Origin: Streptomyces tagetis
Lineage (GTDB): Bacteria; Actinomycetota; Actinomycetes; Streptomycetales; Streptomycetaceae
Direction: 5' to 3'
Length of the DNA stretch: 64,000 bases
Assembly (NCBI RefSeq): GCF_018069565.1
Contig: NZ_JAGPNL010000005.1
Coordinates: forward strand, 495,048 to 559,047
Part shown: positions 1 to 9,438 of the stretch, piece after piece
How the letters are laid out: each line of letters opens with the position of its first letter
How positions within the stretch are numbered: position 1 is the first letter of the stretch
Position numbers and translations under genes: made by a program
Notes under the pieces: model-generated
What the model was told of the DNA's origin: nothing
What the model saw: only the letters and a program-made list of their open reading frames with translations
The model's database searches: none

Positions 1-304
1 CGCCAAGCACGCCGAGCACGTCCTCGCCGAGACGCTCCGGCTGGAGATCGTCGGCCGCCCGGTCCGGGTGATCGAGATCGCCCCCGGCCTGGTGAAGACC
101 GACGAGTTCGCCCTCACCCGCTTCCGCGGCGACGCCGAGAAGGCCGCCCGGGTCTACGAGGGCGTGGCCGAGCCGCTGTCCGCGGACGACGTCGCCGACA
201 CCGTCGCCTGGGCGGTCACCCGGCCCCCGCACGTCAACATCGACCTGCTGGTCGTCCGCCCCCGGGCGCAGGCGTCCAACACCAAACTGCACCGGGAGGC
301 GTGA
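1..304 (+). CDS. SDR-family oxidoreductase, C-terminal part (5' end outside window)
   Basis: The reading frame is open from base 2. It begins AKHAEHVL, which resembles the lysine end of the short-chain dehydrogenase Y-x3-K motif followed by its long helix. The segment RVIEIAPGLVKT is the usual SDR stretch after strand six (PG.V.T), which contacts the nicotinamide end of NAD(P). The tail has the small SDR C-terminal region (SADDVADTVAWAVTRP, then NIDLLVVRP), as in YdfG-like NADP-dependent serine/3-hydroxy acid dehydrogenases. The Rossmann glycine motif lies outside the window, so cofactor and substrate cannot be judged. The stop overlaps the next start (TGATG), so the two genes are probably co-translated. 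Confidence 0.8.
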   Translation, partial: AKHAEHVLAETLRLEIVGRPVRVIEIAPGLVKTDEFALTRFRGDAEKAARVYEGVAEPLSADDVADTVAWAVTRPPHVNIDLLVVRPRAQASNTKLHREA

Positions 305-450
305 TGCCCGACCAGACCGGCCGCGACGAGCGCCGCCGGACCCGCGAGAAGAAGGAACAGCGGCTGATGTGGTGGTGGCTGGGGTACTTCCTCTTCGGCA
401 TCCACTTCGTCGCCTTCGTGATGATCTACGCGGTGAAGCACGCCAAGTAG
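304..450 (+). CDS. small single-pass membrane protein, 48 aa
   Basis: The ATG overlaps the stop of the SDR gene by one base, so this is the second gene of an operon. The first 21 residues are strongly charged (DERRRTREKKEQR). They are followed by one hydrophobic aromatic segment, WWWLGYFLFGIHFVAFVMIYAV, and a short KHAK tail. This is a positive-inside single transmembrane helix with a cytoplasmic basic N-terminus. I do not recognise a function. Short proteins of this design are common in Streptomyces. The coupled start and clean topology argue that it is real. It is followed by tandem repeats and a terminator. Confidence 0.7.
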   Translation: MPDQTGRDERRRTREKKEQRLMWWWLGYFLFGIHFVAFVMIYAVKHAK

Positions 451-479
451 GCCGGGCGAGGCACGCCGAGCGGGCCGCG

Positions 480-554
480 GGTGCGGCACGCCACGCAGGC
501 CCCTGGTGCAGCACGCCGCGCAGGCCCCCGGTGCAGCACGCCGAGCAGGCCCCG
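480..554. repeat. three 25-bp tandem repeats
   Basis: Units at 480-504, 505-529 and 530-554 share the core GTGCAGCACGCC..GCAGGCCCC with few changes; a degenerate half copy precedes them near 455. They fill the gap between two convergent transcription units, just before the hairpin at 548-572. Confidence 0.85.
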
Positions 555-572
555 GCGGCACCCGCCGGGGCC
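548..572. terminator. hairpin terminator between convergent genes
   Basis: Perfect 11-bp stem GGCCCCGGCGG / CCGCCGGGGCC with loop CAC. It lies between the small membrane gene (+) and rtcB (-) and can serve both. There is no T tract, as is usual for Streptomyces. Confidence 0.6.
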
Positions 573-584
573 CGGCCCGCAGGC

Positions 585-1778
585 TCAGCCCTTGACGCAG
601 ACGACCTGCCGGAGCCTGGCCACCACCCGCACCAGGTCCCGCTGCTCGTCGATGACCCGCTCGATCGGCTTGTAGGCCGCCGGGATCTCGTCCACCACCC
701 CGGAGTCCTTGCGGCACTCCACGCCCCGCGTCTGCTCCTCCAGGTCCTTCGCCGTGAAGCGGCGCTTGGCCGCGCCGCGGCTCATGCGCCGCCCGGCGCC
801 GTGGGAGGCGGAGTTGAAGGACGCCTCGTTGCCCAGGCCCTCGACGATGTACGAACCCGTGCCCATGGAGCCCGGGATGATCCCGTGGTCGCCACGCCCC
901 GCGCGGATCGCGCCCTTGCGGGTCACCAGCAGGTCCACTCCCCCGTACGTCTCCTGCGCCACGTAGTTGTGGTGGCAGGAGATCTCCGGCTCGAAGGACG
1001 GCCTCGCCTTCCGGAACTCCTTGCGGACGACGTCCTTCAGCAGCGCCATCATGATCGAACGGTTGCGGGAGGCGTACTCCTGCGCCCAGAACAGGTCGTT
1101 GCGGTAGGCGGCCATCTGCGGGGTGTCCGCGACGAAGACGGCGAGGTCGCGGTCGACCAGCCCCTGGTTGTGCGGGAGCCCCTGGGCCACCCCGATGTGG
1201 TGCTCGGCCAGCTCCTTGCCGATGTTGCGGGAGCCCGAGTGCAGCATCAGCCAGACGGTGCCCTCGGTGTCCGTGCACACCTCGACGAAGTGGTTGCCGC
1301 TGCCGAGCGTCCCCATCTGCTTCCCGGCCCGCTCCTGGCGGAACCTGACCGCCCCGGCGACGCCGTCGAAGCGGGACCAGAAGTCGTCCCAGCCCGCGGT
1401 GGCGAAACCGTGCAGCCTGCCCGGGTCGACCGGCTCGTCGTGCATCCCGCGCCCCACCGGGATCGCCTGCTCGATCCGCGAGCGCAGCCGGGACAGATCG
1501 CCCGGCAGGTCGTTCGCGGTCAGGGAGGTGCGCACCGCGGACATCCCGCAGCCGATGTCGACCCCGACCGCCGCCGGGCACACCGCGCCCCGCATCGCGA
1601 TCACCGAGCCGACCGTCGCGCCCTTGCCGTAGTGCACGTCAGGCATGACCGCGAGGCCCTCGATCCACGGCAGGGTCGCCACGTTGCGCAGTTGCCGCAG
1701 CGCCCCGGCCTCGACCGTCGCCGGGTCGGTCCACATACGGATCGGCACCCGGGCACCCGGCAGTTCCACGTACGACAT
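585..1778 (-). CDS. rtcB: RtcB-family RNA-splicing ligase
   Basis: 397 aa, close to full length for the family. RtcB joins 2',3'-cyclic phosphate or 3'-phosphate RNA ends to 5'-OH ends using GTP and Mn2+, through a guanylated histidine. Family motifs are present in order: MPDVHYGKGATVGSV, VGVDIGCGM (metal-binding Asp/Cys region), GTLGSGNHFVEV, HSGSRNIG, then SCHHNY and the MGTGSYIV region near the C-terminal third. The start MSYVEL is preceded by GGGGGAAGAGGG. Longer upstream reading in the same frame lacks coding character. No archease or RtcR regulator is adjacent, so the context does not reveal a substrate. It is likely an RNA repair enzyme. Confidence 0.93.
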   Translation of the reverse strand: MSYVELPGARVPIRMWTDPATVEAGALRQLRNVATLPWIEGLAVMPDVHYGKGATVGSVIAMRGAVCPAAVGVDIGCGMSAVRTSLTANDLPGDLSRLRSRIEQAIPVGRGMHDEPVDPGRLHGFATAGWDDFWSRFDGVAGAVRFRQERAGKQMGTLGSGNHFVEVCTDTEGTVWLMLHSGSRNIGKELAEHHIGVAQGLPHNQGLVDRDLAVFVADTPQMAAYRNDLFWAQEYASRNRSIMMALLKDVVRKEFRKARPSFEPEISCHHNYVAQETYGGVDLLVTRKGAIRAGRGDHGIIPGSMGTGSYIVEGLGNEASFNSASHGAGRRMSRGAAKRRFTAKDLEEQTRGVECRKDSGVVDEIPAAYKPIERVIDEQRDLVRVVARLRQVVCVKG

Positions 1779-1994
1779 ACCGTCCCTCTTCCCCCCAGAA
1801 CCCCACAGAAGCCGAAAAGCGCAAAAACCGGAGCCAGGTCCGACCAACAGGACAGCGGACCGGCGTTCACGGCGGCGCGTGCGATACACATTGTCTCCAG
1901 CGGGCGACCCCGCCCGGCAAGCGAATATCCGGCGGGAACGCTCCAGCGGCCCGGCCGGAACGGCCCCACGGCCGTCGTCGAGAGGAGCCCACCC

Positions 1995-2858
1995 GTGCAG
2001 CGGAAGGTCTACGCACCCGGCATCGCCGCCCTCCTCGCGGCGCTGCTGGCCGGCTGCACCGGAGGGTCGGGCGACGGCGCCACGACCGACGACTCCAACC
2101 CCGGCCGGCCCGGCGAGGCGACCGAGGCCGCCCAGCCCGGCAAGTACCGGACCCTGCCCCAGCCCTGCCTCGCGGTCGGCCACAAGACGCTCGACGCGCT
2201 GCTGCCCGGCATCCAGGAGATCGCCGACGAGGAGCAGCGCGCGAAGGCGTACGCCGGGGAGGCGACCCTCGCCTACGACACCGACCGCAAGGTCGGCTGC
2301 CGCTGGAAGGTCGAGTCCGCCGACGCCACGGACCACCTCTTCGTCGACTTCGAACGCGTCGTCTCCTACGACAACCGGGTCAGCGACGACAGCCAGGCCG
2401 AGCTGCTCTTCGCCCGGCAGGTGGAGGCCGCCGACCTGCCCGCGCCGCCCACGTCCGAGTCCCCCTCCGGCACCCCCTCCGGCAGCGCCTCGGACACCCC
2501 TTCCGCCACCGCCACCGCCCCCGCGCCCTCCTCCTCCGCGTCCGGCGCCGCGGGCGGCGCCCCCTCCGGGCCGGCCGGCGCCTCCACGGGCCCCTCCGAC
2601 GGCGCCACCCCCGCCGACCTCCAGCCGCGCCTGCTCGACGGACTCGGCGACGAGGCGTTCCTCGACGACCAGCTCAGCAGCTCCGGGTCGACCGCCAAAC
2701 GACGCACCGTGACTGTGGCGTTCCGCACGTCGAACGTGATGGTGACCGTCGAGTACGCGGAGCAGTCGGCGATGGCCCAGATCGTCCCGGACAGCGAGGA
2801 AATGCAGGACAGGGCCCGGAAGATCGCCGCCGAACTGGCCCGTTCCCTGAGCCGCTGA
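1995..2858 (+). CDS. DUF3558-type lipoprotein
   Basis: 287 aa. The start GTG follows GAGAGGAG. The N-terminus is a short lipoprotein signal with lipobox LLAG-C near residue 20. A Ser/Thr/Gly linker follows, then a globular domain with two conserved cysteines (PQPCLAVGHKTLDAL and DRKVGCRWKVE), typical of actinobacterial DUF3558 proteins. Residues around 150-210 are a low-complexity Pro/Ser/Ala spacer (SESPSGTPSGSASDTPS and similar) before the last part (LLDGLGDEAFLDDQ...VTVEYAEQS). It should be anchored on the outer face of the membrane. The function is unknown, and the next gene is a paralogue. Confidence 0.82.
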   Translation: MQRKVYAPGIAALLAALLAGCTGGSGDGATTDDSNPGRPGEATEAAQPGKYRTLPQPCLAVGHKTLDALLPGIQEIADEEQRAKAYAGEATLAYDTDRKVGCRWKVESADATDHLFVDFERVVSYDNRVSDDSQAELLFARQVEAADLPAPPTSESPSGTPSGSASDTPSATATAPAPSSSASGAAGGAPSGPAGASTGPSDGATPADLQPRLLDGLGDEAFLDDQLSSSGSTAKRRTVTVAFRTSNVMVTVEYAEQSAMAQIVPDSEEMQDRARKIAAELARSLSR

Positions 2859-2969
2859 GCCGGCTTCCCACCGCTCCCGGCCCCTTCACGAAGGCCGCGA
2901 ACCGGAACCCGCCGCCGCAAGCACCGCGTACCGTGGCCCCTCGGACCCGTTCCGAAACACAGAAACCCA

Positions 2970-3041
2970 AGTGCCATAAGTGCCGTGAGTGCCGTGAGTG
3001 CCATAAGTGGCCTGAGTGCCCTGAGTGCCATGAGTGAAGGA
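2970..3041 (+). repeat. 9-bp tandem repeats directly before a start codon
   Basis: Seven consecutive 9-mers based on AGTGCCATG/AGTGCCGTG run from 2970 to 3032, and an eighth unit is altered to AGTGAAGGA, which supplies the ribosome-binding site. They end four bases before the ATG of the downstream lipoprotein. The array is in frame with that gene (Ser-Ala-x repeats if translated). Confidence 0.9.
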
Positions 3042-3044
3042 ACC

Positions 3045-3962
3045 ATGCAGCGACGAGCAGAGCGAGATCCGGGGGTGCCTCCCACACCGTCGAGGCGCTG
3101 GGGAGGTGACCGGCGGGCGAGGCGCCTGGCCCGCCTGCTGGCCGGCGCGGCCGTCCTGCCCCTGACGCTGGCGGCGGCGGGCTGTTCCTCCGGCTCGGGC
3201 TCCGGCTCCGGTGACGCGGAGGGCAAGGGCGCGGCCTCCGCGTCCGCCACGCAGTCCCCGAGCCCGACCCCGACGGTCCGCGAGGCGGAGTACGCGCAAC
3301 TGCCCGAGCCCTGCTCCGTGCTGTCGAAGAAGACCCTGGGCGATCTGGTGCCCAAGGCCGGCTCCGGCAAGGAGGGCGCGTCGGGCGAGACCGCGACGCG
3401 CGCCACCTGCTCCTGGGACAGCCTCTCCGACAACGGGGTGAAGGGCTCTCAGTTCCGCTGGCTGAGCGTCTCCATGCTGCGCTTCGACTCGGACGTGACC
3501 CGCGGCGAGGGCGACAAGCTCGCCGGCGACTACTACCGCAAGCAGGTCACCGACGCCCAGGCGGCGGACGGCGCCAAGGACCTCAAGACCGAACAGGCCG
3601 AGGACACCGGCGACGAGGCCACGGTGGTGCGCTACGAGCTGAAGAAGAAGGAAGGCACCTTCAAACAGCAGACGGTCGTGACGCGGACCGAGAACGTCGT
3701 CGTCACCGTCGACTACAACGGCGCGGGCCTGGCCGGCGACAAGACGCCGTCCGCCGACGACCTCGCCAAGGCCGCCCTCAAGGCCGCCCAGGAGGCCGTG
3801 GCCTCGGTGCAGAAGGCCAACGGCGCCGCGGCCGACGGCGACGGCGACGCCAAGGGCGGCAGCGGCGACGGCGGGAAGGACGGCGCGGACGGCGGTTCGG
3901 CCTCCCCCTCGCAGTCCGGTGCCGCGAGCCCCTCGGCCTCGGCGACGGCCCGCGAGAGCTGA
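3045..3962 (+). CDS. DUF3558-type lipoprotein (paralogue of the preceding gene)
   Basis: 305 aa. I chose ATG 3045 because GAAGGA lies just upstream and the frame before it is a 9-bp repeat array. The N-terminal signal peptide is long: basic residues RRARRLARLL, then a hydrophobic stretch ending in the lipobox LAAAG-C near residue 46. The mature part repeats the layout of the previous protein: a Gly/Ser linker, LPEPCSVLSKKTLGDL, ATCSWDSLSDNG, a beta-rich domain ending VVVTVDYNGAG, and a Ser/Ala/Gly tail. The two cysteines correspond to those of the upstream paralogue. It is probably a surface-anchored protein of unknown role. Confidence 0.82.
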   Translation: MQRRAERDPGVPPTPSRRWGGDRRARRLARLLAGAAVLPLTLAAAGCSSGSGSGSGDAEGKGAASASATQSPSPTPTVREAEYAQLPEPCSVLSKKTLGDLVPKAGSGKEGASGETATRATCSWDSLSDNGVKGSQFRWLSVSMLRFDSDVTRGEGDKLAGDYYRKQVTDAQAADGAKDLKTEQAEDTGDEATVVRYELKKKEGTFKQQTVVTRTENVVVTVDYNGAGLAGDKTPSADDLAKAALKAAQEAVASVQKANGAAADGDGDAKGGSGDGGKDGADGGSASPSQSGAASPSASATARES

Positions 3963-4006
3963 CGCTCCCCTACCGGCCACCCGTTCTCCGCACACATGTG
4001 CCACTC

Positions 4007-4020
4007 TGTTGCGCGCAACA
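4007..4020. promoter_or_regulatory. 14-bp perfect palindrome, candidate operator
   Basis: TGTTGCGCGCAACA lies 25 bp before the GTG start of the DUF2637 gene. It is an uninterrupted inverted repeat in a place where a repressor would block transcription or translation. No regulator is adjacent. Confidence 0.45.
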
Positions 4021-4044
4021 ACAGGCACTGGGAGGGGAGTACGG

Positions 4045-5631
4045 GTGGCCGCGCCACTAGAGCTGACCCGGACGCATCGCGTTCTCATCGGCATGGTCGT
4101 CTTCGGTGCCGTCATCATCGCGGGCATCGGCTTCGCGGGTTCGTACGCCGCCGTGCGCGAGCTGGCCCTCCAGAAGGGCTTCGGGAACTTCAGCTACGTC
4201 TTCCCGATCGGCATCGACGCGGGCATCTGCGTACTGCTCGCCCTCGACCTGCTGCTGACCTGGATACGCATCCCCTTCCCGCTGCTGCGCCAGACGGCGT
4301 GGCTGCTGACGATGGCGACGATCGCCTTCAACGGCGCGGCGGCCTGGCCCGACCCGCTCGGCGTGGGCATGCACGCGGTGATCCCGGTGCTGTTCGTGGT
4401 CTCCGTCGAGGCGGCCCGGCACGCCATCGGCCGGATCGCCGACATCACCGCCGACAAGCACATGGAGGGCGTCCGGCTCACCCGCTGGCTGCTCTCGCCG
4501 GTCCCGACCTTCCTGCTCTGGCGGCGGATGAAGCTGTGGGAGCTGCGCTCCTACGACCAGGTGATCAAGCTGGAGCAGGAACGGCTGGTCTACCAGGCCC
4601 GGTTGCGCTCGCGCTTCGGCCGCGCCTGGCGCCGCAAGGCCCCGGTGGAGTCCCTGATGCCGCTGCGGCTGGCCCGCTACGGGGTGCCGCTGGCGGAAAC
4701 GGCCCCGGCGGGGCTGGCGGCGGCGGGCATCGAGCCGGCGCTGCTGCCGCCCGCGCCGGAGCAGACGGCCGCCTCGGTGGCGCTGACCGCGCAGGGGGCA
4801 CTGGGCGCGGGGCAGCCGCTGGAGCTGGAGGGACAACGACAGGCGGCGGCCGGCACCGGACAGGGCGGCGCCGGGCAGGAGGGCGCCGGGCAGGGCGGCG
4901 CTGTGAACACGGCGGATGCCGTGAACGGTGTGAACAGCGCAAACGGCGCGGCCGGTGTGAACCACCCGAACGCTGTGAACGGCGTGAATCCCGCGAATGC
5001 TGTGAACAGCGCGAACGGCACGAAGCCTGTGAACGGCACACACCCGGACGGCACTGTGAACCCCGCCGACCCTGTGAACTCCCCCGCCCCGGGCACCCCC
5101 GTGAACCCCGCCGACCGCAACGCCCCTGTGAACCCCGCCGACTCTGTGAACCCCGGCGCCCCCAACGGCCCCGCCACCCCCGCCACCCCCGGCGGCCCCG
5201 AGCAGAGCCCCTGGTTCAACACCCGCCGGATCGACTACCAGGGCGGCTACGACCCCGCGTACAACCCGGCCGAGCAGTACGCCCAGTGGTACGAGCAGCA
5301 GCGCCACGCCGACGAGTACCGCGACCAGTACGAGGAGGAGCCGCCCCTGCACGAGCCCTCCCCCGAGGAGACCGGCAGCTTCCCGATCCCCGTCGTGCCG
5401 GGCCGCACCCGTGAACTCGGCGAGGGCGGCGGCACCCCGGAGCCGGACGAGGACGCCTACTACCAGGTCTTCAAGCAGTCGATCGACGACAGCTTCCCGA
5501 CCCCGCGCGAGTTCGGCGAGAACATCCAGGCGACCTTCGGCACCCCGCTCCCCGACACCGAGGCCAAGCGGCTGGTCACCGAGTTCTCCACCCGCTTCAG
5601 CAAGGAGCTGGAGGAGGACCACATCGCCTGA
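4045..5631 (+). CDS. DUF2637 membrane protein with Val-Asn repeat linker
   Basis: 528 aa. The GTG start follows GGGAGGGGAG. The first ~140 residues contain four hydrophobic segments (VLIGMVVFGAVIIAGIGFAG; FPIGIDAGICVLLALDLLL; TAWLLTMATIAFNGAAAW; MHAVIPVLFVVSVEAARHAI), the usual DUF2637 layout. A basic helix follows (LLWRRMKLWELRSYDQVIKLEQER). Residues ~285-375 are a repetitive Val-Asn-rich linker, and the C-terminus is acidic (ETGSFPIPVVPGRTRELG...). Related DUF2637 proteins occur on actinomycete chromosomes and plasmids, where SpdA-like spread proteins share the domain. I infer a membrane-anchored protein with a long cytoplasmic tail. The function is unknown. Confidence 0.78.
   Translation: MAAPLELTRTHRVLIGMVVFGAVIIAGIGFAGSYAAVRELALQKGFGNFSYVFPIGIDAGICVLLALDLLLTWIRIPFPLLRQTAWLLTMATIAFNGAAAWPDPLGVGMHAVIPVLFVVSVEAARHAIGRIADITADKHMEGVRLTRWLLSPVPTFLLWRRMKLWELRSYDQVIKLEQERLVYQARLRSRFGRAWRRKAPVESLMPLRLARYGVPLAETAPAGLAAAGIEPALLPPAPEQTAASVALTAQGALGAGQPLELEGQRQAAAGTGQGGAGQEGAGQGGAVNTADAVNGVNSANGAAGVNHPNAVNGVNPANAVNSANGTKPVNGTHPDGTVNPADPVNSPAPGTPVNPADRNAPVNPADSVNPGAPNGPATPATPGGPEQSPWFNTRRIDYQGGYDPAYNPAEQYAQWYEQQRHADEYRDQYEEEPPLHEPSPEETGSFPIPVVPGRTRELGEGGGTPEPDEDAYYQVFKQSIDDSFPTPREFGENIQATFGTPLPDTEAKRLVTEFSTRFSKELEEDHIA
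4903..5157 (+). repeat. degenerate in-frame GTGAAC (Val-Asn) repeat
   Basis: About a dozen GTGAAC hexamers at 9-27 bp spacing sit inside the DUF2637 gene and encode VNGVN, AVNSAN, PVNGT and VNPAD motifs. The codon choice is much more uniform than in the flanking coding sequence, which suggests expansion by repeat duplication. Confidence 0.8.
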
Positions 5632-5649
5632 CCCGGCGATACGACACGG

Positions 5650-5687
5650 CGCAGGGGGCGCCCGGTGGATGCCGGGTGCCCCCTGCG
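5650..5687. terminator. bidirectional hairpin terminator
   Basis: 16-bp stem CGCAGGGGGCGCCCGG / CCGGGTGCCCCCTGCG with one G-T wobble and a 6-nt loop, between the convergent DUF2637 (+) and lysS (-) genes. Confidence 0.75.
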
Positions 5688-5703
5688 GTGTGTGCGGGCG
5701 GGG

Positions 5704-7449
5704 TCAGTCGCCGAGCAGGGTGCGCACCCGCTCCTGGCCCACCGCGAGGAGCAGCGTGGGCAGCCGGGGGCCGGTGTCCCGGCCGACCAGCAGGTGGTAG
5801 AGGAGCGCGAAGAAGGACCGCTGGGCGGTCTTGATCTCGGCGGGCAGCTCCTTCGGCGTGGCGTCGGCGGAGAAGCCGGCCCGCACCTTCGGCACCCCGT
5901 AGACGAGGTGGGTGAGCCCGTCCAGCGACCAGTGGCCGGCCAGCCCGTCCAGCAGCAGCCGCAGCGACTGCCGGGACTCCTCGTCCAGGGACTTCAGCAG
6001 CTCGGCGTCCGGCTCGCCGCGCACGATGGTGCGCTGGTCGGCGGGGACGTGGGTGGTGACCCACGCCTCGGCCTTGGCGTACCGGGGCCGGGCCTCGTCG
6101 AGGGAGGCGAGGGGGTGCTCCGGGTCCAGCTCGCTCAGGATGCGCAGCGCCTGGTCCTCGTGCCCGCCGGTGATGTCGGCCACCGAGGCGAGCGTGCGGT
6201 ACGGCAGCGGGCGCGGGGTGCGCGGCAGCTCGCCCGCGGCGGTGCGCACCGCCCGGGAGTGGGCGGCGAGGTCGGCGGGCAGCGCCTCGCCGGCGGCGAC
6301 CTTGGCGTCGAGCCGGTCCCACTCGTCGTAGAGCCGCTGGATCTCCTGGTCGAAGGCGATCTTGAAGGACTGGTTCGGCTTGCGGCGCGCGTAGAGCCAG
6401 CGCAGGAGCTGCGGCTCCATGATCTTCAGCGCGTCGGCCGGGGTGGGCACACCGCCCCGGGACGAGGACATCTTCGCCATGCCGCTGATGCCGACGAAGG
6501 CGTACATCGGGCCGATCGGCTGCTTGCCGCCGAAGATGCCGACGATCTGCCCGCCGACCTGGAAGGACGACCCGGGCGAGGAGTGGTCGACGCCGCTCGG
6601 CTCGAAGACCACGCCCTCGTACGCCCAGCGCATCGGCCAGTCGACCTTCCAGACCAGCTTGCCGCGGTTGAACTCGGAGAGCCGGACGGTCTCGGAGAAG
6701 CCGCAGGCGGTGCAGGCGTAGGTCAGCTCGGTCGAGTCGTCGTCGTAGGCGGTGACCGTGGTGAGGTCCTTGTCGCAGTTCCCGCAGTACGGCTTGTACG
6801 GGAAGTACCCGGCGGAGCCGGAGCTGCCGTCGTCCTCGGCGGCGGCGCCGGAGCCCTCGGCGGCCTCCAGCTCGGCCTCGTCGACCGGCTTCTGCTGCTT
6901 CTTCCCGGCGGTCTTCGGCTTGGTCCGGTACTGGGCGAGGACGGCGTCGATGTCGCCGCGGTGGCGCATGGCGTGCAGGATCTGCTCGCGGTAGACGCCG
7001 GAGGTGTACTGCTCGGTCTGGCTGATCCCGTCGAACTCCACGCCGAGGTCGGCCAGCGCCCCGACCATGGCGGCCTTGAAGTGCTCGGCCCAGTTCGGGT
7101 ACGCCGAGCCCTCGGGGGCGGGGACCGAGGTCAGCGGCTTGCCGATGTGCTCGGCCCACGCCTCGGGGTCGACGCCGGCGATGCCCTGGGGCACCTTGCG
7201 GTAGCGGTCGTAGTCGTCCCAGGAGATCAGGTGCCGGACCGGGACGCCCCGGCGGCGGATCTCGTCGGCGACCAGGTGCGGGGTCATGACCTCGCGCAGG
7301 TTGCCCAGGTGGACGGGGCCCGAGGGGGACAGCCCGGACGCGACGACGACCGGTTTGCCCGGGGCACGTCGCTCCGACTCGGCGATGACCTCGTCCGCGA
7401 AACGGGAGACCCAGTCGGTGGTCTCTGTGCTCTGAGCCACGATCGGCAC
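5704..7449 (-). CDS. lysS: class I lysyl-tRNA synthetase
   Basis: 581 aa. It attaches lysine to tRNA-Lys and is the class I (LysK) type, unlike the class II enzyme of most bacteria. The HIGH-type signature is PSGPVHLGN at residues 43-50, and the KMSKS loop is AKMSSSRGG near residue 327. A zinc-ribbon-like pair of cysteine motifs (YCGNC and YACTACGF) lies in the middle. The insert EAAEGSGAAAEDDGSSGS before it looks like a flexible loop. The GTG start is preceded by AGAAGGA. It is divergent from argS with about 170 bp between starts, so the two aminoacyl-tRNA synthetases may share a control region. Confidence 0.95.
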   Translation of the reverse strand: MPIVAQSTETTDWVSRFADEVIAESERRAPGKPVVVASGLSPSGPVHLGNLREVMTPHLVADEIRRRGVPVRHLISWDDYDRYRKVPQGIAGVDPEAWAEHIGKPLTSVPAPEGSAYPNWAEHFKAAMVGALADLGVEFDGISQTEQYTSGVYREQILHAMRHRGDIDAVLAQYRTKPKTAGKKQQKPVDEAELEAAEGSGAAAEDDGSSGSAGYFPYKPYCGNCDKDLTTVTAYDDDSTELTYACTACGFSETVRLSEFNRGKLVWKVDWPMRWAYEGVVFEPSGVDHSSPGSSFQVGGQIVGIFGGKQPIGPMYAFVGISGMAKMSSSRGGVPTPADALKIMEPQLLRWLYARRKPNQSFKIAFDQEIQRLYDEWDRLDAKVAAGEALPADLAAHSRAVRTAAGELPRTPRPLPYRTLASVADITGGHEDQALRILSELDPEHPLASLDEARPRYAKAEAWVTTHVPADQRTIVRGEPDAELLKSLDEESRQSLRLLLDGLAGHWSLDGLTHLVYGVPKVRAGFSADATPKELPAEIKTAQRSFFALLYHLLVGRDTGPRLPTLLLAVGQERVRTLLGD

Positions 7450-7617
7450 GTCCTTCTTTCTGCTCTGGCAGCCCGTACGGTCGCACGGCTGACCGCACCA
7501 TTCTCCCAGCCGCCCCCGTATCCGCGAAAATGGCTTTACCCGGCGTGGGATACTCGGGTTCCGTAGCCATCGCGCTACCGGCAGCCCCGGAACCCGAGCA
7601 GAACGGCGAACCCCTCC

Positions 7618-9384
<1,767 letters not shown>

Positions 9385-9394
9385 GCACCCGGCC

Positions 9395-9437
9395 GAGGGC
9401 CCCTGGGGACGGCGGACGGCCCGCCCCGGGGGCCCTC
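9395..9437. terminator. bidirectional hairpin terminator
   Basis: 14-bp stem GAGGGCCCCTGGGG / CCCCGGGGGCCCTC with one G-T pair and a 15-nt loop, between argS (+) and nat (-). Confidence 0.75.
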
Positions 9438-9438
9438 G

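Noticed and set aside
369..1994. Long plus-strand reading frame opposite rtcB running into the lipoprotein
   Set aside because: It is antisense to clear RtcB motifs, has Arg/Pro/His-rich composition and no ribosome-binding site; the true lipoprotein start is GTG 1995.
2985..3044. Earlier ATG for the second DUF3558 lipoprotein
   Set aside because: It lies in the 9-bp repeat array and would place 20 repetitive residues before a normal signal peptide; the ATG at 3045 has the ribosome-binding site.
4903..5157. Repeat array as a replication origin or plasmid iteron
   Set aside because: It is in frame within a protein gene, irregularly spaced and without rep or par genes.
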